Assembly: GCF_001552075.1 (NCBI RefSeq)
Contig: NZ_BCQM01000001.1
Location: forward strand, 434,001 to 498,000
DNA from: Arthrobacter luteolus NBRC 107841
Lineage (GTDB): Bacteria > Actinomycetota > Actinomycetes > Actinomycetales > Micrococcaceae
DNA: 64,000 nt
Direction of reading: 5' to 3'
The position numbers were made by a program, and so were the translations under genes. Numbering within the stretch: position 1 is the stretch's first letter; each line of letters begins with the position of its first letter. Below the pieces are notes generated by a model. That model saw only the letters and a program-made list of their open reading frames with translations, made no database searches and was not told the origin of the DNA. This document shows, one piece after another, positions 54,511 through 63,240 of this stretch.

Positions 54511-55613
54511 CAGTTATTCCTTTCCGTCCGCGGCGCCCGCAGGAAGCCGGTCTGCCGGCCCACTGCCTGCCCTGCGCCGGGGGACACAATCAGTTCCTGT
54601 GCAGCGGCGTACAGTTCACCGCCGTCGTCCACCACCAGGTCCGCGGAGGGGTCCACGGAGCGCTTGACCAGGGCCAGGGCCACCGCGCCCATCTCATAGT
54701 GCTGCGCTACGGAGGTCACGCGCCCCACCTCCCGTTCGCCGAACAGGATCCGGCTGCCGGCCTCCGGCAGGGTGTGCTGGGAGCCGTCCAGCTGCAGGAA
54801 CACCAGCCGGCGGGGCGGGCGGCCCAGGTTATGCACCCGCGCGATGGTCTCCTGCCCCTTGTAGCAGCCCTTGTCCAGGTGCACGGCGGTACGGATCAGG
54901 TCCAGCTCATGCGGAATCGCTTTGTCGTCGGTTTCCGCGCCGAGCCGGGGCCGCCAGGCGGCAATGCGAAGGGCTTCGGCCGCCATGGACCCGGCGAGGG
55001 TCCGGCCGGAGTCCTCCACTGCCTGCTCAAGGCCGGAACGCGGAATGAGGTACTCGTGCCAGGGCCGTTCGAGTCCGGGGTGTTCTGCTGATTCAGCTTC
55101 CGTGTAGGCGTAGCCTCCGGGCGAGACCCGCGGCCACGGATCCGTCCACACCAAATAGTCTGTCCAGGCCGGAACCTGGGTCACCGAACCGGCGGCCGCC
55201 CACTCGTCGCTGACATCCTGGACCTCGACGCGGAGGGTGAACTTCATGCTGTTCAGCCAGGCCGCCAGGGCTGGTGCATCCGTCCCCTCGACGATCAGCC
55301 AGGTGCGTTCACCGTCGTCAAGGACCCGGGCGTCGTGCTCGATCCGGCCCTGCACGCTCAGGAGCAGCAGCTCGGTGCTTTCCCCCGGGGCCAGGGAGAG
55401 GAGCTTCTGTGAAGACAGGGTGTTAAGCCAGCTCAGCCGGTCGGGACCGGAAACGGTGACAACACCCCGGCTGGAGAGGTCGGTAACAGCTTCTCCCCGG
55501 GCCAGCGCCCGCTGCTCCCGCAGCGGGTCCCCGTAATGGGCAGCGGTACCGGAATCGAGTCCGCCGGCTTCAACGGCTCCGGCGCGGGCAAGCAAGGGGC
55601 TTTTGGGGCTCAT
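54510..55613 (-). CDS. ygfZ: Folate-binding YgfZ/GcvT-like protein
   Basis: A 367-residue protein of the YgfZ family, folate-dependent factors for iron-sulfur enzyme maintenance. The signature KGCYKGQETIARVHNLGRPPR (cysteine and folate-binding region) is present, as are LSWLNTLSSQKL and LSVQGRIEHDARVL. Start ATG at 55613. Confidence 0.88.
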   Translation of the reverse strand: MSPKSPLLARAGAVEAGGLDSGTAAHYGDPLREQRALARGEAVTDLSSRGVVTVSGPDRLSWLNTLSSQKLLSLAPGESTELLLLSVQGRIEHDARVLDDGERTWLIVEGTDAPALAAWLNSMKFTLRVEVQDVSDEWAAAGSVTQVPAWTDYLVWTDPWPRVSPGGYAYTEAESAEHPGLERPWHEYLIPRSGLEQAVEDSGRTLAGSMAAEALRIAAWRPRLGAETDDKAIPHELDLIRTAVHLDKGCYKGQETIARVHNLGRPPRRLVFLQLDGSQHTLPEAGSRILFGEREVGRVTSVAQHYEMGAVALALVKRSVDPSADLVVDDGGELYAAAQELIVSPGAGQAVGRQTGFLRAPRTERNN

Positions 55614-55692
55614 GTTAAGTGCAACGTCCTTGGCGTGGAGGAGTATTCCGGCCGCGGCACTCCGCCCGTCGCAGGGCGGGCACCCGGACCGG

Positions 55693-56292
55693 CTAAGACT
55701 GCTTTTTCAGGATGGCTGAAGCATGTGCTTCCAGGGCTTTGCCCTCGGCAGCTACATCCCACCGCCAGTACAGGTCACCGTTGACCAGCCCGTAAATGCG
55801 GGTCGCGGCGGTGTATTCCTTGGAGTTCACGCCGCGCATCACCAGGTCGGTGGTCAGCTGGATCTGCGGGCCCTTGATCTGCCCGTAGTACAGCTCGGCA
55901 ATGCCGCCGGGGTGCACGATGGTTGCCGTGATGTCGAACCCGCCGGCGTCGTTGCGCAGGGCCTCGACTTCATCGGCGCTGCGCAGGGCGGGCACAATGT
56001 CGGCGGGAATCAGGCCCGGCCCGCCGTCGGCGTCGTTCAGGGGACGGTCCAAAGCCCAGAAACCGGTTTCCACGGCAAGCGGGCGCAGGACGGTACCTTC
56101 CTCGTCCGTCAACCAGCTTTCCGCCGTGTACTGCAGGTACGGCAGGCCGTTCTGCGTAAACGTGACCCGCTGCGTGAAGTGCTCGGAGCCGGCTTCACCT
56201 TCACCGAGCCGGCCGGAGCCTTCCCAGACTCCAAGGAGCCAGGACAGCGGAACCAGTCCGGGTGTCAGATCTGTGGGGATCTCCATTGGCAT
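55693..56292 (-). CDS. Nitrobindin-like beta-barrel haem protein
   Basis: A 199-residue protein of the FABP-like/nitrobindin (former DUF1794) family. The motif GVWEGSGRLGEG follows LSWLL near the N-terminus. YYGQIKGPQIQLTTDLVMRGVNSKEYTAATRIYGLVNGDLYWRWDVA forms later strands, and the C-terminal HASAILKK supplies the likely haem histidine. Ferric-haem nitrobindins of this type isomerise peroxynitrite. ATG at 56292; an alternative start is two codons in. Confidence 0.85.
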   Translation of the reverse strand: MPMEIPTDLTPGLVPLSWLLGVWEGSGRLGEGEAGSEHFTQRVTFTQNGLPYLQYTAESWLTDEEGTVLRPLAVETGFWALDRPLNDADGGPGLIPADIVPALRSADEVEALRNDAGGFDITATIVHPGGIAELYYGQIKGPQIQLTTDLVMRGVNSKEYTAATRIYGLVNGDLYWRWDVAAEGKALEAHASAILKKQS

Positions 56293-56338
56293 GGCAGGGG
56301 CCCTTCCCTTGGATTACGGGGTAATACGGGGTGGGAGG

Positions 56339-56452
56339 CTACTTCTGGCCTTTGTACAGGCGCGCCACTACGAGGCCTGCGAAGCCGGCCATTGCCAGGC
56401 CGGTGATACCCAGGAGGACGATGAAAAAGATTTCGAGAGCTACAAGCGACAT
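56339..56452 (-). CDS. 37-residue single-span membrane peptide
   Basis: A short gene read directly from the sequence: it starts MSLVALEIFFIVLLGITG and ends VVARLYKGQK, with a TAG stop. Residues 3-29 form one hydrophobic helix with small residues (GLAMAGFAGLVV) and a basic C-terminal tail, so the C-terminus is probably cytoplasmic. AGGA lies 7 nt before the ATG. It fills an otherwise empty gap and shares the direction of its neighbours. Confidence 0.6.
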   Translation of the reverse strand: MSLVALEIFFIVLLGITGLAMAGFAGLVVARLYKGQK

Positions 56453-56523
56453 GCCTACATCCTAACCCGCTCACCGGATGCTTTGTCTCCTGTGACGGCC
56501 GGGGGCGATACCTCCCGCCCCGC

Positions 56524-57276
56524 CTAGGGGATGAGCAGGCGGCCGGCGAAGTAGACGGCCGTGCCCAGCGCGAGGACCGGGGCGAGTCCTGCCGAGAGGA
56601 CGCCGAGCAGCCCGGGTGCCTCATCCCGGGTCAGTGCCAGCCGGCGGACAGCTGCGATCACTCCGGCACAGACGGCGCCGATAACTGCCCCGGCGGCAAC
56701 CGGCAGCCCGGGGACCAGCGCTGCGGCCGCTCCGCCCGCAACTGCCCCGGCGACGACGGCGAAGGGCGCAGTGATGCGGTCCGGCAGCGGAATCAGGGAA
56801 ACCAGGATGGCACTGAGGATGGCTGCGCCACTGGCGGTAATCAGTCCGTAGGATCCCTCCGGAGCAGGCAGCCGGTCAGCTGCCACCCAGCCGGAAGCCA
56901 TCCCGGAGATCAGGGCGCCGCCAATAACTCCGATGGTCGATTCCAGCCGGTGGGCCTGGCCGGTGCCGCGCAGCAGCTGGATCAGGAAGACAGACCCGAC
57001 TCCGACGGCGGTGAAAGCCGGCAGCCAGGTCAGCATGGACGTGGCCGGGGCCAGGTAGGCGGCTGCGACACTGCCGGCGCCGACAAACGCCAGGACGCCG
57101 CCCTGGGTCTTGCGGGCGGGCACGCCCAGCAGATAGGGCCAGCCGAATCCCGCGAGCGCCGCGGCGGCTCCCGTAACTATGGCCGTCGCCTCGACTGAAA
57201 GGTACGAAGCCACCACGATGCCGATCAGGACAACTGCCGCCGGCACCGCAATGCTCCAAAGTTTCACCCTAGCCAT
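56524..57276 (-). CDS. Polytopic membrane protein
   Basis: A 250-residue protein with about 7-8 hydrophobic helices, for example [20 protein letters not shown] and [22 protein letters not shown], separated by short loops; almost all of it is membrane. I do not recognise the family. It is divergent from glnR, with 135 nt between the starts, and may form an operon with the 37-residue peptide downstream. AAGG lies close before the ATG. Confidence 0.72.
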   Translation of the reverse strand: MARVKLWSIAVPAAVVLIGIVVASYLSVEATAIVTGAAAALAGFGWPYLLGVPARKTQGGVLAFVGAGSVAAAYLAPATSMLTWLPAFTAVGVGSVFLIQLLRGTGQAHRLESTIGVIGGALISGMASGWVAADRLPAPEGSYGLITASGAAILSAILVSLIPLPDRITAPFAVVAGAVAGGAAAALVPGLPVAAGAVIGAVCAGVIAAVRRLALTRDEAPGLLGVLSAGLAPVLALGTAVYFAGRLLIP

Positions 57277-57411
57277 ACTGCCTTATTACGCGGCACGGAT
57301 AAAAGCTACGGCCTGCGGGCGGATCGGTGGATATACTTTCACCACTCTTCGGCCGCTGAGGACCGGATGGATAACGTGCCCGACGATGTGCGCCCAACTT
57401 TCGGAGGACCT

Positions 57412-58122
57412 ATGCCGCACATTCTGCTTCTCACCAACAGCTCCGGGGCGTCTGTTGAAATCCTGCCCGCGCTGGAACTGCTGAACCACAAGGTCCATGT
57501 GGTCCCCGCGGAACCGACCGCCCTGCTGGATATTGAACCCTGCGACGTTGTGCTGGTGGATGCCCGCAAAGACCTGATCGGCGCGCGTTCCCTCACCCAG
57601 CTGCTCAAGGCCACCGGACTGGACACCCCCCTGATCCTGGTCCTCACCGAGGGCGGCATGGCAGCGGTGGCAGCGAACTGGCTCGCGGACGACGTCGTCC
57701 TGGACAGTGCCGGGCCGGCGGAACTCGAAGCCCGCCTCCGGCTGGCCGTCTCCCGCACCCAGGCAGCGTCCGGTGCTGCCAGCACCGAAATCCATGCTTC
57801 GGGTGTGGTGATTGATGAGGCCAGCTACACGGCCCGGGTCAGCGGCACCGCGCTGAACCTCACCTACAAGGAATTTGAACTCCTCAAGTACCTGGCCCAG
57901 CACCCCGGACGGGTCTTTACCCGGGACCAGCTGCTCCACGAGGTCTGGGGATACGACTACTACGGGGGCACACGAACGGTGGACGTCCATGTGAGGCGCC
58001 TCCGGGCGAAGCTGGGACCGGACCATGAGAACCTCATCGGGACCGTGCGCAACGTGGGATACCGGTTCACCCGCACCCGCACTCCGGAGGACCAGCCGGC
58101 CGCCGCGCGGCACGAGAGCTGA
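57412..58122 (+). CDS. glnR: GlnR-type atypical OmpR-family regulator
   Basis: A 236-residue regulator matching actinobacterial GlnR. The receiver-like domain starts [12 protein letters not shown] and contains VLVDARKD, with Asp50 and Arg52 placed as in GlnR, whose aspartate is thought not to be phosphorylated. The winged helix is [53 protein letters not shown]. GlnR controls nitrogen assimilation genes. Start ATG 57412 after GGAGG. The next gene is mshD, the same order as in Mycobacterium. Confidence 0.92.
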   Translation: MPHILLLTNSSGASVEILPALELLNHKVHVVPAEPTALLDIEPCDVVLVDARKDLIGARSLTQLLKATGLDTPLILVLTEGGMAAVAANWLADDVVLDSAGPAELEARLRLAVSRTQAASGAASTEIHASGVVIDEASYTARVSGTALNLTYKEFELLKYLAQHPGRVFTRDQLLHEVWGYDYYGGTRTVDVHVRRLRAKLGPDHENLIGTVRNVGYRFTRTRTPEDQPAAARHES

Positions 58123-58164
58123 CGCGTCTCCCCTCCCGCGCCCTTGGGCGGTTAGGCTTCTTCA

Positions 58165-59139
58165 ATGAGCGAGAACCCCCTGACCAGATGGCCTATCCTC
58201 ACTACCCGCGGCGCCCCCGACGAGGCGGCGCTCCGCGGAATCCGGGAATTGGCCGCAGCGGCCGCCGAAGCCGACGGGAATCCTCCCCTGTCGGAGCAGA
58301 CCCTCGTTGACCTGCGCTCCCCGGACGCCGATCCGGACCTGCTGCGGGTGTACTCGACCCTGGCCCTGGATGAGCACTCCGATCCTTCCACAGCCCAGTA
58401 TCTTGCCGGCGTCGCCGTGCTGAACTCCCCGCCGGGCGATCCGGAAGCCGGAGTGCTGGAACTGGTGGTCCATCCGAACTACCGGAACCAGGGTGTCGGC
58501 ACCGCGCTGGCGCAGGCTGTGCAGGCGGATACCGGCAGGGGCGTCAAAGCCTGGTCACACGGCAACCATGAGGCCGCCGTCGAACTGGCCGCCCGCTTCG
58601 GCTACCGCCCGGTCCGGGAACTGTGGCGGATGCGCCTCTCCCACGACGCCCTGGAAAAGGAGCTGCCGGCACCCGCACTGCCGGAGGGAGTGGTGCTGCG
58701 GCCGTTCGAGCCCGGCCGCGATGAAACCGCGTGGCTGCAGGCCAACGCCGCCGCTTTCGCCCACCATCCTGAGCAAGGGGCGATGACCCGGGCCGACCTT
58801 GAGGCCCGCATGGCAGAGGACTGGTTCGATCCTGCGGGATTCCTGCTGGCCGTGCGCGAGTCAGACGGGGAGCTGCTCGGTTTCCACTGGACAAAGGTCC
58901 ACCCCCGCAGCGGCAGCCACCCTGCCATGGGCGAGGTCTACGTGGTGGGCGTGACCCCTCAGGCGCAGGGCAGCGGACTGGGCAAGGCCCTGACCCTGGC
59001 CGGAATCGAGCACCTTCGGCAGGCGGGCCTGCGCGCAGTGATGCTCTACGTTGACGCGGATAATGCTCCCGCCGTCGCGCTGTACCGCCGGCTCGGTTTT
59101 GTCCGCTGGGACGTGGACGTCATGTACGCGGCCGAATAG
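58165..59139 (+). CDS. mshD: Mycothiol synthase
   Basis: A 324-residue tandem GNAT enzyme that acetylates Cys-GlcN-Ins to give mycothiol, the main actinobacterial low-molecular-weight thiol. The two acetyl-CoA loops are ELVVHPNYRNQGVGTALAQAV (about 98-118) and VYVVGVTPQAQGSGLGKALTLAG (about 255-278). AWSHGNHEAAVELAARFGYRP and MLYVDADNAPAVALYRRLGFVRWDVDVMY are also typical. It begins 42 nt after glnR. Confidence 0.93.
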   Translation: MSENPLTRWPILTTRGAPDEAALRGIRELAAAAAEADGNPPLSEQTLVDLRSPDADPDLLRVYSTLALDEHSDPSTAQYLAGVAVLNSPPGDPEAGVLELVVHPNYRNQGVGTALAQAVQADTGRGVKAWSHGNHEAAVELAARFGYRPVRELWRMRLSHDALEKELPAPALPEGVVLRPFEPGRDETAWLQANAAAFAHHPEQGAMTRADLEARMAEDWFDPAGFLLAVRESDGELLGFHWTKVHPRSGSHPAMGEVYVVGVTPQAQGSGLGKALTLAGIEHLRQAGLRAVMLYVDADNAPAVALYRRLGFVRWDVDVMYAAE

Positions 59140-59235
59140 CCGTCCGCGGCTTGTAGTGTTGAGAATGACGGCCGCCCAGGCACTCCGGTTCCCGGGAGCC
59201 GAAGCAGCCAGCCAGAACTGCCAGGGAGAAATACT

Positions 59236-61461
59236 ATGGATTCCGAGACCGTAGCCAGCACGCGGTTGTCCTTCGGTTCTGCCGAAGCGATGCCCGCGCC
59301 GCGGGCCACGCAGGACCGCATCGACATTCCGGATTTTGGTCCTGCCCTGCTGCCGAGCGGCGACATCACCCCGGACCGTTTCCTGGACCGGGAGATCAGC
59401 TGGCTGCACTTCAACGCCCGGGTGCTGGAACTGGCCGAGGATCCGGAGCTCTACCTGCTGGAACGCGTCAGTTTCCTCTCGATCTTCGCCTCCAACCTCG
59501 ATGAGTTCTTTATGGTCCGGGTGGCCGGCCTGAAGCGCCGCATCGCGACCGGCCTGGCCGTTCCCTCCGCAGCCGGGCTCAGCCCCATTGAACAGCTGGA
59601 GGAGATCACCCAGGCCGGCTACCGGCTGCAGCAGCGGCACGCAGAGGTTTTTGCGCGGCAGATCCGCCCGGCGCTGGCGGAGGAGAACATCCACCTGGTC
59701 AGCTGGAAGGAACTCGACGACGCCTCGAAGGCCCAGCTGCACCGGCAGTTCGCGGCGAAGGTCTTCCCGATCCTCACGCCCCTCGCCGTGGATCCGGCGC
59801 ATCCGTTCCCGTACATCTCCGGCCTGTCGCTGAACCTTGCCGTGGTGGTCCGCAACCCGGTCAGCGGCAAGGACTTCTTCGCCCGGGTCAAGGTGCCGGA
59901 CCAGCTGCCGCGGCTGATTTCCGTGGACGGTCCCCGTGCCGGGAACGTTGCGGGACGCACCGCGAGGTTCATCCCGCTGGAAGACATGATCGCCGAGCAC
60001 CTGGACCAGCTGTTCCCCGGCATGGACGTGGTGGAGCATTACACCTTCCGCGTGACCCGCAACGAGGACCTCGAAGTTGAAGAGGACGACGCCGAGAACC
60101 TGCTCCAGGCGCTGGAGAAGGAGCTGCTGCGCCGCCGGTTCGGCCCGCCGGTCCGGCTGGAAGTTACTCCGGACATCAACCCGGGTGTCCGGGAACTGCT
60201 GGTGCGCGAACTCGGTGTCGAAGAGGACGAGGTGTACACCCTGCCGGCGCCGCTGGACCTGCGCGGCCTCAGCCCGATCAGCCGGATCGACCGGCCGGAC
60301 CTCCACTACCCCAAGCAGGTCCCGCACACCTCGCTGCACCTGAAGGAATCCGAGACCTCCAAGCCTGCAGATGTCTTCGCCGCCATGCGGCGCCGTGACA
60401 TCCTGCTGCACCACCCCTACGATTCCTTCTCCACCTCGGTCCAGGCGTTCCTGGAGCAGGCGGCTGCTGATCCCCGGGTGCAGGCGATTAAGCAGACCCT
60501 GTACCGGACCTCCGGTGACTCCCCCATTGTTGATGCACTGATCGACGCCGCGGAGTCCGGCAAGCAGGTCCTGGCACTGGTGGAAATCAAGGCCCGCTTC
60601 GACGAACAGGCGAACATCTCCTGGGCGCGGAAACTGGAGCAGGCCGGGGTGCACGTGGTGTACGGCATCGTCGGACTCAAGACGCACTGCAAGCTCTCCC
60701 TGGTGGTCCGCCAGGAAGTGGACGGCCTGCGCCGTTACTGCCATATCGGTACCGGCAACTACCATCCCCGCACTGCCCGCTACTACGAGGACCTGGGCCT
60801 GCTCACCGCCAACGAAAAGGTGGGTGAAGACCTCACCAAGCTCTTCAACCAGCTCTCCGGCTACGCCCCCAAGTCCACGTTCAAACGCCTCCTGGTGGCC
60901 CCGCGCTCCGTCCGGTCGGGACTGATCGACCGGATTGAACGGGAAATCGCCAACAAGAAGGCCGGCCTTCCCGGCCGGGTGATCATCAAGGTCAACTCCA
61001 TGGTCGATGAGGCGATCATCGACTCCCTGTACCGCGCCTCCCAGGCCGGTGTCCAGGTTGACGTGATCGTCCGCGGTATCTGTTCCGTCCGCCCGGGGGT
61101 TCCGGGATTGAGCGAGAACATTACGGTCCGTTCCATCCTGGGCCGGTTCCTCGAACACTCCCGGGTGTTCGCCTTCGCCAACGGCGGGGACCCGGTGGTG
61201 TTCATCGGCTCCGCGGACATGATGCACCGGAACCTCGACCGCCGCGTCGAGGCGCTGGTGCAGCTGGGGTCACCGGACGACATCACCAACCTGATCGACC
61301 TCATGGACCGTTATCTGGACCCCGGGACCGCCAGCTGGCACCTGGATGCCGACGGCATCTGGACCCGGCACCATAAGGACGCCGACGGGAATCTGTTGGA
61401 GGACGTGCAGTCCTGGCTGCTCGCTTCCCGCTCGCGCCAGCGCGCGCTGGTCCGCCGTTGA
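59236..61461 (+). CDS. ppk: Polyphosphate kinase 1
   Basis: A 741-residue PPK1 that makes inorganic polyphosphate from ATP. The N-domain starts [21 protein letters not shown]. The catalytic half contains the autophosphorylated His484 (VGLKTHCKL), His641 (RFLEHSRVF) and [23 protein letters not shown]. It ends directly against a MutT1-like gene, the same neighbourhood as mycobacterial ppk1-mutT1. GGGAGAA precedes the ATG. Confidence 0.95.
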   Translation: MDSETVASTRLSFGSAEAMPAPRATQDRIDIPDFGPALLPSGDITPDRFLDREISWLHFNARVLELAEDPELYLLERVSFLSIFASNLDEFFMVRVAGLKRRIATGLAVPSAAGLSPIEQLEEITQAGYRLQQRHAEVFARQIRPALAEENIHLVSWKELDDASKAQLHRQFAAKVFPILTPLAVDPAHPFPYISGLSLNLAVVVRNPVSGKDFFARVKVPDQLPRLISVDGPRAGNVAGRTARFIPLEDMIAEHLDQLFPGMDVVEHYTFRVTRNEDLEVEEDDAENLLQALEKELLRRRFGPPVRLEVTPDINPGVRELLVRELGVEEDEVYTLPAPLDLRGLSPISRIDRPDLHYPKQVPHTSLHLKESETSKPADVFAAMRRRDILLHHPYDSFSTSVQAFLEQAAADPRVQAIKQTLYRTSGDSPIVDALIDAAESGKQVLALVEIKARFDEQANISWARKLEQAGVHVVYGIVGLKTHCKLSLVVRQEVDGLRRYCHIGTGNYHPRTARYYEDLGLLTANEKVGEDLTKLFNQLSGYAPKSTFKRLLVAPRSVRSGLIDRIEREIANKKAGLPGRVIIKVNSMVDEAIIDSLYRASQAGVQVDVIVRGICSVRPGVPGLSENITVRSILGRFLEHSRVFAFANGGDPVVFIGSADMMHRNLDRRVEALVQLGSPDDITNLIDLMDRYLDPGTASWHLDADGIWTRHHKDADGNLLEDVQSWLLASRSRQRALVRR

Positions 61462-61472
61462 TACAGGGTTCC

Positions 61473-62531
61473 ATGGGCTCCGCGCCCGCAGCGGATGGGC
61501 CGGGACCGGCCGCTTCGGCGCTCTCCCTCCCGGAGGACGGCCGGGATGCCCCGGAAGAGACGGCTGCCCTGCTGCTGGGTGAGACGCCCTACGCCTTGGA
61601 TCTGTCCGGCGAGCCGAAGGTCGTGGCCGCCGGAGCTATCTGCTGGCGGGTGCAGGCCGACCAACTGGAGGTCCTGATGATCCACCGGCCGCGTTATGAC
61701 GACTGGTCCTGGCCGAAGGGGAAGCTCGACGCCGGCGAAACGGTTCCTGAGTGCGCCGTGCGGGAGGTGCGGGAAGAAATCGGGCTCCACATCAGGCTGG
61801 GCATCCCGCTCCCCCAGACCCGGTATCCCGTGGCATCCGGCCTCAAAGCCGTGCATTACTGGGCCGCCCACGTGGAGTCGGCTAAACCGCGCCCCGATGG
61901 CAAGGAGGTCGACGGCGTACGCTGGTGCGCCCCCGAGGAAGCTGCCCGGCTGCTGACCAACCCCACCGACCGGCTGCCGCTGGAGGCCCTGGTGGCAGCG
62001 TACGAGGCTGGTGACCTGGCTACCTGGCCGCTGATCGTCGTCCGGCATGCGAAAGCCAAGCCCCGGTCCTCCTGGGCCCGGGCCGAGGGCGAACGTCCGC
62101 TCGCAGCCACCGGCCAGCGCCAGGCCAAGGCGGTGGCCCGCCTGCTGGTGGCCTGGAGCCCGGACCGGGTGGCCACGAGCCCCTGGCTCCGCTGCGTCCA
62201 GACCATGGGCCCCTACGTAAATGCGCGCAAGCCGAAGTTCAAGACAGTGGACGCCCTGACCGAGCACAGCGCCAAACGCAAGCCCGGCAAGGCCCGCGCC
62301 GCCGTCGACAGTCTGTTTGAGAAAGCCAAACCGGTGGCGCTGTGCACCCACCGGCCGGTCCTGCCCCTGGTTTTCGAAGTCCTGTCAGCGCACATGGCGG
62401 ACGCGATGTCAGCCCGGCTTCCGGACAAGGATCCGTATCTGGTTCCAGGCGAGGCCGTAATCTGCCATGTCAGCCGGCGCAATCCGCGGCGGATCGTCTC
62501 ACTGGAGCGGTACCGGCCCTTCGATGACTAG
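61473..62531 (+). CDS. NUDIX plus histidine-phosphatase protein (MutT1-like)
   Basis: A 352-residue fusion. The NUDIX box is GKLDAGETVPECAVREVREEIGL (about 87-109). The C-terminal phosphoglycerate-mutase-like domain begins at LIVVRHAKAKPRSSW. Mycobacterial MutT1 has this layout and removes 8-oxo-(d)GTP, diadenosine polyphosphates and related compounds. I start at ATG 61473 with CAGGG 5 nt upstream; a TTG overlapping the ppk stop is less likely. It is co-transcribed with ppk. Confidence 0.88.
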   Translation: MGSAPAADGPGPAASALSLPEDGRDAPEETAALLLGETPYALDLSGEPKVVAAGAICWRVQADQLEVLMIHRPRYDDWSWPKGKLDAGETVPECAVREVREEIGLHIRLGIPLPQTRYPVASGLKAVHYWAAHVESAKPRPDGKEVDGVRWCAPEEAARLLTNPTDRLPLEALVAAYEAGDLATWPLIVVRHAKAKPRSSWARAEGERPLAATGQRQAKAVARLLVAWSPDRVATSPWLRCVQTMGPYVNARKPKFKTVDALTEHSAKRKPGKARAAVDSLFEKAKPVALCTHRPVLPLVFEVLSAHMADAMSARLPDKDPYLVPGEAVICHVSRRNPRRIVSLERYRPFDD

Positions 62532-62562
62532 GGCTGCGGCGGCTGGGGAAACCCACAGGAGT

Positions 62563-62589
62563 GCTTAGCCTAGCCTTGGCGAGCTAAGC
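62563..62589. promoter_or_regulatory. Candidate IdeR/DtxR iron box upstream of ferritin
   Basis: GCTTAGC ... GCTAAGC is an inverted repeat with a 13-nt spacer inside TTAGCCTAGCCTTGGCGAG, partly matching the DtxR/IdeR consensus TTAGGTTAGGCTAACC. It lies 47-73 nt before the ferritin start. Confidence 0.4.
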
Positions 62590-62635
62590 CTATCCGTCCT
62601 TTTCTGCGCAGGTCAGCACGCATATTGTTAGCGTC

Positions 62636-63160
62636 ATGAGCAAATTCACTGAACTCCTTGAAGCCCAGATCGGTAACGAATTCAATGCCTCGCAGCAGTA
62701 CGTGGCCATGGCCGTGTACTTTGACGGCGAGGACCTCCCGCAGCTGGCCCGCCACTTCTACGCGCAGTCAGTGGAAGAGCGGAACCACGCGATGATGCTG
62801 GTCCAGTACATGCTGGACCGGGACCTGCCCGTCCGGATTCCCGGGATTGAGCCGGTCAAGAACGATTTCACCGATGTGGTGGAGCCGATTTCCCTGGCCC
62901 TGGCCCAGGAAAAGCAGGTGACCTCCCAGATCGAGGCGCTGTTCGCGGCGGCCCGCACGGAAGGCGACGCCCTCGGCGAGCAGTTCATGCTGTGGTTCCT
63001 CAAGGAGCAGGTGGAGGAAGTCGCTTCCATGAGCACGCTGCTTGCCGTGGCCCGCCGGGCGGACAACCTGTTCGATCTGGAGAACTTCATGGCCCGCGAG
63101 CGCGTAGGCGACGGCGGCGACGACGCCGGTGCCCCCGAGGCCGCCGGCGGCGCTCTCTAA
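62636..63160 (+). CDS. Ferritin
   Basis: A 174-residue non-haem ferritin. The ferroxidase ligands lie in LLEAQIGNEFNASQQYVAMAVYF, SVEERNHAMMLVQYM and LWFLKEQVEEVASMSTLL. The C-terminal 20 residues are acidic and disordered (GDGGDDAGAPEAAGG). It stores iron as a 24-mer cage. It lacks the bacterioferritin haem methionine pattern, so ferritin A/BfrB type is the better call. A possible iron box precedes it. Confidence 0.93.
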   Translation: MSKFTELLEAQIGNEFNASQQYVAMAVYFDGEDLPQLARHFYAQSVEERNHAMMLVQYMLDRDLPVRIPGIEPVKNDFTDVVEPISLALAQEKQVTSQIEALFAAARTEGDALGEQFMLWFLKEQVEEVASMSTLLAVARRADNLFDLENFMARERVGDGGDDAGAPEAAGGAL

Positions 63161-63192
63161 GGGTTGCCCTCAAACCCTTGACCCCCGGAGTT

Positions 63193-63214
63193 ATGTATCA
63201 AATACTCGGTACAT
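63193..63214. promoter_or_regulatory. Weak dyad in the promoter of the last gene
   Basis: ATGTA-N12-TACAT, in the AT-rich segment 27-48 nt before the ATG at 63241. It may be a promoter or an operator; the arms are only 5 bp. Confidence 0.25.
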
Positions 63215-63240
63215 TCGATTCATAGCTCCGGGGGATCCTT

